Origin: Halorubrum sp. 48-1-W
GTDB lineage: Archaea > Halobacteriota > Halobacteria > Halobacteriales > Haloferacaceae
Assembly: GCF_003287355.1 (NCBI RefSeq)
Contig: NZ_QMIM01000029.1
Location: forward strand, 1-59,540
DNA: 59,540 bases
Reading direction: 5' to 3'
Shown: positions 53,352-59,540 of the stretch, one piece after another
How the letters are laid out: every line of letters begins with the position of its first letter
Position numbering within the stretch: the stretch's first letter is position 1
Notes under the pieces: generated by a model
The model's input: only the letters and a program-made list of their open reading frames with translations
Told to the model about the DNA's origin: nothing
The model's database searches: none
Program-made: the position numbers and the translations under genes

Positions 53352-53483
53352 TTACGGGCCGGGCGTCGCCTGAGCCGCGTTCGCTGCCGCGGGGGCCGCC
53401 TGCGTCAACAACAGCAGGGCGGTGAACAGGACGCCGGTCATCTTCGGGTGCTCTGCCAGGTATGCCGCAACACTTTCGGGCAT
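53352..53483 (-). CDS. Small secreted peptide precursor (43 aa, DUF7503-like)
   Basis: This 43-residue frame starts at the ATG at 53483: a short polar head MPESVAAYLAEHPKMTG, then a hydrophobic core VLFTALLLLTQAAPA and an Ala-rich end AANAAQATPGP. This fits a signal-peptide-like precursor with AxA cleavage sites, releasing a peptide of about 8 residues, or an anchored mini-protein. It matches my memory of haloarchaeal DUF7503, often near CHAT genes. A TATA-like CTTAAT on the minus strand near 53504-53508 lies about 22-25 bases upstream. The gene was too short for typical gene callers. Confidence 0.7.
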   Translation of the reverse strand: MPESVAAYLAEHPKMTGVLFTALLLLTQAAPAAANAAQATPGP

Positions 53484-53732
53484 ATTACACCAGAACGCGC
53501 GTGAGATTAAGTTCTAGTCTTATACGAAGTGGTACGTTCTAGATGTTTGAATCTACATCTAAGAGAAACAAATTTGTTCGGCCGTTAACACGGTTCACGT
53601 CACTGCGGAACTCGGTCCCCACGGTCGCGAGGGCGCGTTCCCCGTCGGATACGGATCCCCGTCGATAGCGTCCGTGGCGGCGTCCTCCGACGACACGATT
53701 ATCACCCGGGTGTTCGTATCCCGTGAGAGACG
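53484..53732. promoter_or_regulatory. AT-rich divergent promoter between peptide and wHTH regulator
   Basis: It contains a palindrome at 53540-53561 (TAGATGT, 8-base spacer, ACATCTA), two copies of GTTCTAG (about 53510 and 53535) and TATA-like AAATTTG (about 53570). The regulator starts at 53733. These are candidate operator sites for the regulator or other factors. Confidence 0.6.
53540..53561. repeat. 7-8-7 inverted repeat, candidate operator
   Basis: TAGATGT at 53540-53546 pairs with ACATCTA at 53555-53561 across an 8-base spacer. It lies about 57 bases before the peptide ATG and 170 bases before the regulator ATG. Confidence 0.7.
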
Positions 53733-54545
53733 ATGGCGTCCGACAGCGGACACGACGACGCAAGATACCTCGCCGGGTCGCCGATACGGGTCGCGATCCT
53801 CCGGGCGCTCGACCGGAACCCGCGGCGACCGGCGTCCCTCACCGACGCGGTCGACGCGACGCGAACCACCGTCCAGCGGATCCTGTCGGGGTTCCGCGAG
53901 CGGCGGTGGGTCGTCAAACGCGACGGTGCCTACCACGTGACGCCCACGGGCGAGCGCGTCCACGACACCTACGAGGCGTTGCTCTCGGAGATCGACCGCG
54001 CCGACCGCTACGGACGGTTCGCTGCCGACCTGGAGCGGGCCGGTGCGGGGTTCCCCGCGGACGGGCTCGAGACGGGCGAACTCACCGCCGCGACCGACCG
54101 CGACCCGCTCGCCGCGCTCGACCGCGTGGTCGAACTGATCCGGGACTCCGGCGGATCGGCGGTCCGGTCCGTCTCGCCGATCGTCACCGCCCAGTACAAC
54201 GAGGCGGCCGCCACGGCGCTCGATCGCGGCGCGACGATGGAGCTCGTGATCGACGGGGAGGTACTGGAGACGTCGATCGGGGCGTTCGGTCCCGCGACCG
54301 ACCGTGCGATCACGGACGACGACGCGGCGGTGTACGTCGCGCCCGACCCGATCGGCTACGGGATCCTCCGGTACGACGACCTCGCCTGCGTGGTCGCCTA
54401 CGACGAGCACAACAACCCGCGCTGTGTGTTCGAGTCCGGAAACGAGACGGTCCGCGAGTGGGCCGACGAGCGGTTCGAGGCGCTCGCGAGGGAGGCCACG
54501 CCGCTCTCGACGGTGATCGGAGAGTCGTCCCCGACACACGAGTGA
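53733..54545 (+). CDS. Winged-helix transcriptional regulator (FilR1/HTH-20-type)
   Basis: The 270-residue protein begins with a winged helix: GSPIRVAILRALDRNPRRPASLTDAVDATRTTVQRILSGFRERRWVVKR (residues 15-63), followed by DGAYHVTPTGERVHDTYEALL, and a C-terminal effector part (residues 100-255) with ARGATMELVIDGE, VAPDPIGYGILRYDD and EHNNPRCVFES. This is the typical haloarchaeal FilR1-like arrangement, with a ligand-binding domain following the DNA-binding domain. It probably controls the peptide and CHAT genes, given the palindrome in the shared region, but this is inference. Confidence 0.82.
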   Translation: MASDSGHDDARYLAGSPIRVAILRALDRNPRRPASLTDAVDATRTTVQRILSGFRERRWVVKRDGAYHVTPTGERVHDTYEALLSEIDRADRYGRFAADLERAGAGFPADGLETGELTAATDRDPLAALDRVVELIRDSGGSAVRSVSPIVTAQYNEAAATALDRGATMELVIDGEVLETSIGAFGPATDRAITDDDAAVYVAPDPIGYGILRYDDLACVVAYDEHNNPRCVFESGNETVREWADERFEALAREATPLSTVIGESSPTHE

Positions 54546-54604
54546 ACTACCGTCCCGTTTCGAAGGAGGTGACTGGAGCCACCCGTCGTCTCCGCGACGA
54601 GGAA

Positions 54605-54727
54605 CTACTCGGACCCCTCGGCACCGTCCGACTCGCGATCGTCCGTCCGGTCGCGTCGCTCCGGGTCGAAGTTGACCGGCACGACCGTCGGGTGATCCAT
54701 GCCGAACGACGTGGTGGTTGCCGTCAT
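54605..54727 (-). CDS. Small acidic protein (40 aa), hypothetical
   Basis: A 40-residue frame from the ATG at 54727 reads MTATTTSFGMDHPTVVPVNF followed by a charged Arg/Asp/Glu tail to a TAG. A TATA-like CCTAAAAATT region (minus TTTTTAGGGA near 54756-54765) is about 30-35 bases upstream. I remember haloarchaeal small proteins with a HPTVVPTNFE-like core, which supports a real gene. It is convergent with the regulator and 60 bases from it. Function unknown. Confidence 0.6.
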   Translation of the reverse strand: MTATTTSFGMDHPTVVPVNFDPERRDRTDDRESDGAEGSE

Positions 54728-54863
54728 GGTTCTACCGGACAGTAGCAGTTCCACTCCCTAAAAATTACCCATACGCATAACGCATCGGAAAAGACGGGAA
54801 CCATACGCGCCGGTTATCGCTCGGGGGCCGCCACCGCCTCGCTTCGGGAGCCGATAGCCGCAG

Positions 54864-55400
54864 TCAGGCTCCGAACTCCTCGTCGTAGAGGTCCCGGGCG
54901 TGTTCGATGGCCTCCTTCGCCGTCGCCTTGTCCTCCCAGCCCAGCGTCTCGACTTCCTTTCCTTCCTCCAGGTTCTTGTACGTCGAGAAGAACTCGTCTA
55001 TCTCGTCGCGGATCTGCTGGGGGATGTCCTCGAGGTCTTCGACGTGGTCGAACCGCGGGTCCTCCGTCGGGACCGCGATCACCTTGTCGTCCTGCTCGCC
55101 GTCGTCGTCCATCTTCATCAGCGCGACGGGGCGGGCCTCGATGATACAGCCGGGGAACGTCCGGTCCTCGACGAGCACCATCACGTCGAAGGGGTCCCCG
55201 TCGTCGTAGTACGACTGCGGGATGAACCCGTAGTCGTACGGGTAGTGGACGTTCGAGTGGAGCACCCGATCGAGGACGACGCCCGGAACGTCCTTGTCGT
55301 ACTCGTACTTGTTGCGCTCGCCTTTGAGACACTCCACGACCGCGTAGATCTCGCTGGGGGCGTCCGGCCCCGTCTCGAGGTCCTCCCAGAGGTTTACCAT
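54864..55400 (-). CDS. ppa: Inorganic pyrophosphatase (family I)
   Basis: The 178-residue enzyme carries the family I motifs: KYEYDKDVPGVVLDRVL (residues 31-47), YPYDYGFIPQSYYDDGDPFDVMVLVE (residues 53-78, with the DGDPFDVM active loop), and MKMDDDGEQDDKVIAVP. It hydrolyses PPi to two phosphates with Mg2+, in the cytoplasm, driving biosynthetic reactions. Length matches archaeal soluble PPase. Start ATG at 55400 is supported by a TATA-like AAAGCATTTT on the minus strand around 55428-55438. Confidence 0.96.
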   Translation of the reverse strand: MVNLWEDLETGPDAPSEIYAVVECLKGERNKYEYDKDVPGVVLDRVLHSNVHYPYDYGFIPQSYYDDGDPFDVMVLVEDRTFPGCIIEARPVALMKMDDDGEQDDKVIAVPTEDPRFDHVEDLEDIPQQIRDEIDEFFSTYKNLEEGKEVETLGWEDKATAKEAIEHARDLYDEEFGA

Positions 55401-55467
55401 GTATCGAGTACTGCGACGAACGCGTGGAAAATGCTTTCGGCACGACTCGAACCGTTCGCGCTATTCG

Positions 55468-55495
55468 CTCGAGAGGCGTTCGATATTCTCTCGAG
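55468..55495. repeat. 8-12-8 inverted repeat
   Basis: CTCGAGAG at 55468-55475 and CTCTCGAG at 55488-55495 are perfect complements. It may be a regulator site for ppa or a hairpin in an upstream RNA. Confidence 0.6.
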
Positions 55496-55708
55496 AAGGT
55501 CCTGGCGGATCGGAACCGACAGCCGATCGTGGATCCGTCACCGAAAAACCGGTTTCACCGTCCACAGTATATGTATGCCCGACTGACGCCGACGGATCGT
55601 TTCTCCCCCGTTATCGGTTCATCACACGGAAACGCCGGATCGATCGGCCGAAACGCCCGTTCGTCGAGATAGGCCTCGTCGAGAGGTCGTAAATTCGATA
55701 AACGTTGA

Positions 55709-55735
55709 GAAAGGTTATATGTTAGGGAACCTTTC
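55709..55735. promoter_or_regulatory. Operator overlapping the PadR gene TATA box
   Basis: GAAAGGTT (55709-55716) and AACCTTTC (55728-55735) form a perfect inverted repeat with an 11-base spacer, and the spacer holds the TATA-like ATATGTTA 20-28 bases before the PadR-gene ATG. Such an arrangement suggests repression of its own promoter. Confidence 0.75.
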
Positions 55736-55743
55736 TATCCAGC

Positions 55744-56097
55744 ATGTCAGAGGCACGATCGGTTCCGGAGGCGACGACGACTGCGCACGACTTGACCGCG
55801 TTCCAACAGAACATTCTAACGATCCTCGCCGAGGAGCCGATGTACGGGCTCGCGGTCAAACGGGAGCTGGAGGCGTACTACGGTTCGGAAGTGAACCACG
55901 GGCGCCTCTACCCCAACCTCGACGATCTCGTCGAGGACGGCTTCATCGAGAAGAGCGAGCTCGACAAGCGCACCAACCAGTACGCGCTCACCGACGCCGG
56001 TCACGACGTCGTCCTCGGCCAGCTCGAGTGGGTACTCGACCGCTTCGTAACCGACGACACCCGCGCAGCCGAAGTACGGGCGCTCATCGAGACGTAG
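55744..56097 (+). CDS. PadR-family winged-helix transcriptional regulator
   Basis: This 117-residue protein has the PadR wing-helix layout: LTAFQQNILTILAEEPMYGLAVKRELEAYYGSEVNHGRLYPNLDDLVEDGFIEKS (residues 17-71), then YALTDAGHDVVLGQLEWVLDRFV, the dimerisation helix. Close to haloarchaeal RosR-type regulators (PadR proteins reported to respond to reactive oxygen), but this link is from memory. The start is right after an operator-like inverted repeat over its TATA box, so it likely autoregulates. A T6 run near 56127-56132 may terminate it. Confidence 0.88.
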   Translation: MSEARSVPEATTTAHDLTAFQQNILTILAEEPMYGLAVKRELEAYYGSEVNHGRLYPNLDDLVEDGFIEKSELDKRTNQYALTDAGHDVVLGQLEWVLDRFVTDDTRAAEVRALIET

Positions 56098-56126
56098 GCC
56101 TTTTCCGGCAGGCAGGGCCGGACCCG

Positions 56127-56132
56127 TTTTTT
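56127..56132 (+). terminator. Poly-T terminator after the PadR gene
   Basis: T6 occurs about 30 bases after the stop, preceded by GGCAGGCAGGGCCGGACCCG, in otherwise GC-rich DNA. Typical archaeal termination signal. Confidence 0.5.
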
Positions 56133-56206
56133 CCACCCCGCGAGCCACGGCCTCGTCAGTTCGGCTCGTCTCACAGGCGACGGTTTCGGGCGTGACCGCG
56201 GTTCCG

Positions 56207-56902
56207 CTACGGCGCCGGCTCGTCGAGCGCGGCCGCGACGCGCTCTATCGTCTCGAGCGACTCCTCGAGGGCTGTCCGTTGCTCGTCGGTCGGCCAGGCG
56301 TTCCGCGGGAAGAACTCCTCGCGGAACTCCGCGCGCATCTCCGGCGTCGCGTCGTCGACCGCGCGCACGTAGTGGTTGCTCATGAACGCCGCGAAGCTCC
56401 GGGCGGTCTCGGCGTGGACACCGCCTGCCCGCTCGGCGACCGCGTCGACGACTGCGTCGTTGTAGGCGGCGACCTCGCGGTAGCGGTCGGCGTCGCCCGG
56501 CCCCGAGAGCGACACCTCCACGGCCCGGTCCGTGTCCTCGACCCGATCGAGTTGGACCGTCCCCGACTCCATCCACTCCTCGGGGTACAACACGAGCGTG
56601 TCGTCCTCCTCGCGGAGCCGCGGCGTGTACTCGTGGTCGGTCACCAGCTCGTCCCGACGGTCGCGGTACCCCTCCGTAGCCGCGGGGTCGACCGCGTCGC
56701 GCGCGAGCCGGGTGAGCCGTTCGGCCTCCTCGACGACCTCCCGTGGAACGTCGGGAACCCGCCCCGTTCCCTCCTCGTCCGGCGTGTCGGCCCCGATTTC
56801 GCGGTCTTCGACCGACTCGCCGACCCCCTCGTCCTCGGTCGCCATCAGCTCCCGGGCCCGTTCTCTCGCCCACTCCGGTGGTTCGTCGTCAGTTCGCGTC
56901 AT
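56207..56902 (-). CDS. Conserved haloarchaeal protein encoded with RNase HI (DUF7108-like)
   Basis: This 231-residue acidic protein has three regions: a low-complexity acidic N terminus (residues 1-45), a helical part VPREVVEEAERLTRLARDAVDPAATEGYRDRRDELVTDHEYTPRLREEDDTLVLYPEEWMESG, and a C-terminal helical part FAAFMSNHYVRAVDDATPEMRAEF then EEFFPRNAWPTDEQR. It overlaps the rnhA stop codon (about 14 bases), so they are co-translated; the pairing is what I remember as the rnhA-operon protein family. No catalytic motif seen. Confidence 0.8.
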   Translation of the reverse strand: MTRTDDEPPEWARERARELMATEDEGVGESVEDREIGADTPDEEGTGRVPDVPREVVEEAERLTRLARDAVDPAATEGYRDRRDELVTDHEYTPRLREEDDTLVLYPEEWMESGTVQLDRVEDTDRAVEVSLSGPGDADRYREVAAYNDAVVDAVAERAGGVHAETARSFAAFMSNHYVRAVDDATPEMRAEFREEFFPRNAWPTDEQRTALEESLETIERVAAALDEPAP

Positions 56903-57485
56903 CGAGTGCCTCGTTCGCCAGATCGTCGGCGCGCGCGTTTATTTCCCGCGGAACGTGCGCGAGCGACCAGCGGTCGAAGCGGGCCAACAGCTCGCGGGCC
57001 CGGACGCGCTTCTCGCGTAACGTCGGGTCGTTCGCGTTCCACTCACCGCGCACCTGTTTCACGATCAGTTCGGAGTCCCCCCGGACGTCGACCTCGTCGA
57101 AGCCGTACTCGTCCGCCGCCTCCAGCGCGCGGATCAGCGCGGCGTACTCCGCCTGGTTGTTGGTGACGCGGCCGATCCGCTCGCTCCCCTCGGCGACGAC
57201 GCCGTCGGCGGTGACGAGACACCAGCCGACCGCGCCGGGGCCGGGGTTCCCCCTCGACGCGCCGTCGAAGTAGACGTGTGCGCGCCCGCCGCCCGCCGAG
57301 AGGAGGTTCGTCAGTCGGGTCGGGTCGCTCCCCTGGACGACCACCTTGTCGTCGTAGGCGACGGCGACCGCCCCGTCGCGCTCGGCGCGCCATCGCTCGT
57401 GGGCGGTGTTCCCGGCGTCGATCCGGACGTCGGCGTCCTCCAGTCGAGCCCGCGCGTCGGCCGGATCGCAGTCGATCGTCGGCAT
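56889..57485 (-). CDS. rnhA: Ribonuclease HI
   Basis: The 198-residue protein has an N-terminal extension (residues 1-60, with conserved VQGSDPTRLTNLL) and the RNase H domain with its acidic residues: YFDGASRGNPGPGAVG (D at residue 72), NNQAEYAALIRAL (E at about 110), DVRGDSELIVKQVRGEWN (D at about 132) and ADDLANEAL (final D near residue 190). It cuts RNA in RNA-DNA hybrids, removing primers and R-loops. Start at ATG 57485; overlaps the following gene. Confidence 0.95.
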   Translation of the reverse strand: MPTIDCDPADARARLEDADVRIDAGNTAHERWRAERDGAVAVAYDDKVVVQGSDPTRLTNLLSAGGGRAHVYFDGASRGNPGPGAVGWCLVTADGVVAEGSERIGRVTNNQAEYAALIRALEAADEYGFDEVDVRGDSELIVKQVRGEWNANDPTLREKRVRARELLARFDRWSLAHVPREINARADDLANEALDDAN

Positions 57486-57592
57486 CCCTCGCGGATCGGT
57501 GCCGGCGAGCAAAAGCGTTGTCCGTCCGTCCGTCGGTTCGCCGTGTCGCCATGTGAGCTACTCTGACCAAGGGCACTCCCCGCCCCGTTCCC

Positions 57593-59125
57593 TCACCAGT
57601 CCGGGTACTCGCTCCCGTCCATCGGATCGATGGGGTACTTCGGATGCCGGATGTGTTGATGGTCGAACTGCCGTGGATCCATCGCGGCCAATCCCGGGGA
57701 GTTCACGGGGATCACATGGCTGGCACGGGGCTCGTAATCCGCCCGGTAGTGGTTCGTACTTTTCACGACGAGGATCGACAGTCGTTCGGGCTGAATGCCG
57801 ACGTGACGCCAGATCTCGGTATCCGCGGGCTGTACTCGGTTTTCGGTAACGATGACCTCGATCTCGTCGTCGACTCCGCACTGTAGCCGCACTGTACGAC
57901 CGAGGTGATTCCTCGTGTTGGTGCCCTTCGGTCCGTAGTTCAGAAACTCCCCGTCAGTGATACCCTTCACGTATCCGTCCAGACCTTCGATCGGCTCTCC
58001 ATGGCGATCGTCGGTTTTCCCGCCGAGCGTGACGGAAACTCGTCGCCCGACTCCCGTTCGAACACACGTCTCGACGACCTCCGGATCTCTGATGATCGCC
58101 ATCCCTGCGTTCGTCGCCCGTTGCTCGATGAGTTCCCGTAGCACCGTCGTTCCGTCGGCAGCGCCGCCGCCGCCGGGATTGTCCCCGACGTCCGCGAGAA
58201 CGACGGGGCCGTCGTCTTCGTCGAGCTCGGAAGCGAGTTCGATCGATCTCGAGACCGCCTCTTTCGGTTCCGGGAAGTCACCGACGAACTCGTCACGCAT
58301 CTCCCAGACTTTCGCTGCGAGGTCTCTCGAAGCTACCTTCGCTGCATCCGGGTCGTCGTCGGCCACGACCGGGATCGAGAACCCCATCGACGGGACGTCA
58401 CTTCGACTGAATCCGGGGAAGACGTTGACTTTGATGATCGAATCCCGTTCTTCGAGTCTGCGTGCGTGTTCCATCACTTCGGCCATCGGCCCCTCACGAG
58501 TGTTCTGTGTCGGCGTGACGGGACTCAGTGGCGGCCGCTCGATGTGCATTACTGGGGAGCGATTCCCCCGAATCATCCCCAACAACACGTCGAGCCCGCG
58601 TCTTCCCGTCGTAGCCATGTCCACGTGCGGGTACGTTTCGTAGGCGATGACCGCATCGGATTCCCGTATGAGTTCGTCGGTTACGTTCCCGTGTAAGTCG
58701 AGTGTGACCGTAATCGGCAGTTCGTCGCCGCCGACGTCACGAATACTGGACACTAGCGGGCCTTCGCCGTCATGCGACCCTTCGACGACCATCGCCCCAT
58801 GTAGCGGTAAGACGATGCCGTCCAGGTCGTCTCGGTGCTCTCGAACGTCAGCGAGCAGTCGATCTCGATAGTACTCGTACGTGTCCCGCTCGACCGTCGC
58901 TCCGGGTGTCGCGCTCGCGACGACCGACGGTATCAGGGTCACGTTCTCCTCGGCTGCGAGCTCGATGACCCCGCCGACACCGGTGTTCGTTCCAGCGAGT
59001 TCCGCACGCACCTCCTCACCGAACCGTTCCCGGCGTTTCTGGAAATCCTCACGCGTCGTCAGACCGTCGGCAAACGTGTTCGTTTCATGTGAAATACTCC
59101 CTACGAGTACGGTCTCCGCTGGCAT
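57593..59125 (-). CDS. M81-family metallopeptidase (MlrC-like)
   Basis: The 510-residue protein has MlrC family blocks: VGSISHETNTFADG (residues 7-20), HGAMVVEG and ITVTLDLHGNVTDELI (about 150-190), and VLADVGDNPGGGGAADGT (about 310-330) with the expected metal-binding His/Asp. MlrC is a linearised microcystin peptidase in bacteria, but homologs handle other peptides. The start at ATG 59125 (MPAETVLVG) is preferred. A TATA-like AAATATACC lies on the minus strand at about 59148-59156. It is less GC-rich than the surrounding genes. Confidence 0.9.
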   Translation of the reverse strand: MPAETVLVGSISHETNTFADGLTTREDFQKRRERFGEEVRAELAGTNTGVGGVIELAAEENVTLIPSVVASATPGATVERDTYEYYRDRLLADVREHRDDLDGIVLPLHGAMVVEGSHDGEGPLVSSIRDVGGDELPITVTLDLHGNVTDELIRESDAVIAYETYPHVDMATTGRRGLDVLLGMIRGNRSPVMHIERPPLSPVTPTQNTREGPMAEVMEHARRLEERDSIIKVNVFPGFSRSDVPSMGFSIPVVADDDPDAAKVASRDLAAKVWEMRDEFVGDFPEPKEAVSRSIELASELDEDDGPVVLADVGDNPGGGGAADGTTVLRELIEQRATNAGMAIIRDPEVVETCVRTGVGRRVSVTLGGKTDDRHGEPIEGLDGYVKGITDGEFLNYGPKGTNTRNHLGRTVRLQCGVDDEIEVIVTENRVQPADTEIWRHVGIQPERLSILVVKSTNHYRADYEPRASHVIPVNSPGLAAMDPRQFDHQHIRHPKYPIDPMDGSEYPDW

Positions 59126-59207
59126 ACGCCTGAAACGTGTTTCTGGTGGTATATTTCCACGGGAAACGGCGGTCCTCGTCGTCGGGTTCCTCCGATCGCT
59201 CACGAAA

Positions 59208-59213
59208 TTTTAA
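59208..59213 (+). promoter_or_regulatory. Candidate TATA box for the TFB gene
   Basis: TTTTAA lies 31 bases before the ATG at 59244. A second TATA-like box (TATATAAAT, 59232-59240) lies only three bases before the ATG, so it either serves the opposite strand or starts transcription inside the frame. Confidence 0.4.
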
Positions 59214-59243
59214 GGCAGTCGGTCGGCTTAGTATATAAATGCG

Positions 59244-59540
59244 ATGACACGGCCAACCCGGCAACGGGATCACGACCGGCAGCGCGTGCGGGACGAGGAC
59301 GCGGAGGGATCGGAACCCGGCGAGGTGGACGTCGAGGAGGCCGATCCCGACGATCTGGACGTCGAGGAGGTCGATCCCGACGAGCTGGACCCCGACGACC
59401 TCGACCCGGCGGAGCTCACCCGGACGGCCGACGGCGAACTGATACACGAGGAGACCGGACTCATCATCGAGGAGGAACAGATAGACCCCGGCCCGGAGTG
59501 GCGGGCGTTCAACCACTCCGAGCGCCAGTCGAAGTCCCGC
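59244..59540 (+). CDS. Transcription factor B (TFB) paralog without zinc-ribbon cysteines, partial
   Basis: The first 99 residues of a rightward gene are in the window. The N terminus begins MTRPTRQRDHDRQRV, then an acidic repeat (EEADPDDL, EEVDPDEL, DPDDLDPAEL) and GELIHEETGLIIEEEQIDPGPEWRAFNHSERQSKSR, which is the TFB zinc-ribbon tail and B-reader start (Trp-Arg-Ala-Phe, Ser-Glu-Arg). The usual zinc-binding CxxC pairs are absent: LIHEETG stands where LVCEDCG is found in ordinary TFB. No cysteine occurs in this part. It should recruit RNA polymerase to promoters as a TFB; the cyclin folds are beyond the edge. Confidence 0.85.
   Translation, partial: MTRPTRQRDHDRQRVRDEDAEGSEPGEVDVEEADPDDLDVEEVDPDELDPDDLDPAELTRTADGELIHEETGLIIEEEQIDPGPEWRAFNHSERQSKSR

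Larger units (their letters stand above)
55401..55743. promoter_or_regulatory. Divergent region between ppa and the PadR gene
   Basis: The 343-base gap carries the ppa promoter at its left, an inverted repeat CTCGAGAG/CTCTCGAG at 55468-55475 and 55488-55495 (12-base spacer), and at the right end the PadR operator over the TATA box. No gene is apparent; open frames here have shadow-like composition. Confidence 0.6.

Overview
The window looks like the chromosome of a haloarchaeon, most likely Halorubrum or a close relative. Base composition is very GC-rich, the proteins are strongly acidic, and many genes have a TATA-like box 20-35 bases before the start codon with no Shine-Dalgarno (leaderless transcripts). 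Typical haloarchaeal genes occur: a FolC-FolP fusion, a CetZ-type tubulin, geranylgeranylglyceryl phosphate synthase for archaeal lipids, a catalytic-core-only RNase R, and TFB. I see no rRNA, tRNA, CRISPR array or insertion sequence. Layout: 1-6.8 kb holds the folate gene, a two-gene ABC exporter, a DHH phosphoesterase and an SDR protein. 6.8-16.4 kb is one leftward archaeal type IV pilus-like locus: a coiled-coil protein, a one-TM protein, a secretion ATPase, a TadC/F-like membrane platform, and four membrane-anchored accessory proteins, the last 1,054 residues long. Two near-identical TATA boxes at the same distance from their start codons head its two main units. 16.5-23 kb carries CetZ, the lipid synthase, RNase R, a bat-type regulator, a BrkB membrane protein and an HpaI-type aldolase. 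23.05-23.57 kb is a non-coding, hairpin-rich stretch with a duplicated 24-base motif, probably an interspersed repeat family. 23.5-36.4 kb is a mosaic of small soluble and membrane proteins, including two paralogous four-helix membrane proteins, a membrane protein with a matrixin-like motif that lacks the catalytic glutamate, and a KhtT/KhtU-type cation:proton antiporter pair. 36.4-44 kb is an AT-richer block: an AbgB-like M20 amidohydrolase divergent from a complete five-gene dipeptide/oligopeptide ABC importer, likely a transferred uptake-and-hydrolysis module. An M81/MlrC-family metallopeptidase at 57.6-59.1 kb reads similarly. 44-51 kb returns to core metabolism: dolichol-kinase-like protein, GlyRS, CBS protein, ketopantoate-reductase-like protein, threonine-synthase-like enzyme and an aspartoacylase-family protein. 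51-54.7 kb holds the most intriguing set: a CHAT caspase-like protease, a convergent 43-residue secreted-peptide precursor, and a winged-helix regulator separated from the peptide gene by an AT-rich region with a palindrome. The end holds pyrophosphatase, a PadR regulator with an operator over its own TATA box, RNase HI, the M81 protein, and the start of a TFB paralog that has no zinc-ribbon cysteines. Several very small genes (23-49 codons) are proposed from start-stop overlaps, promoters and composition. All family assignments come from reading the sequence and from memory of the families, not from database searches.
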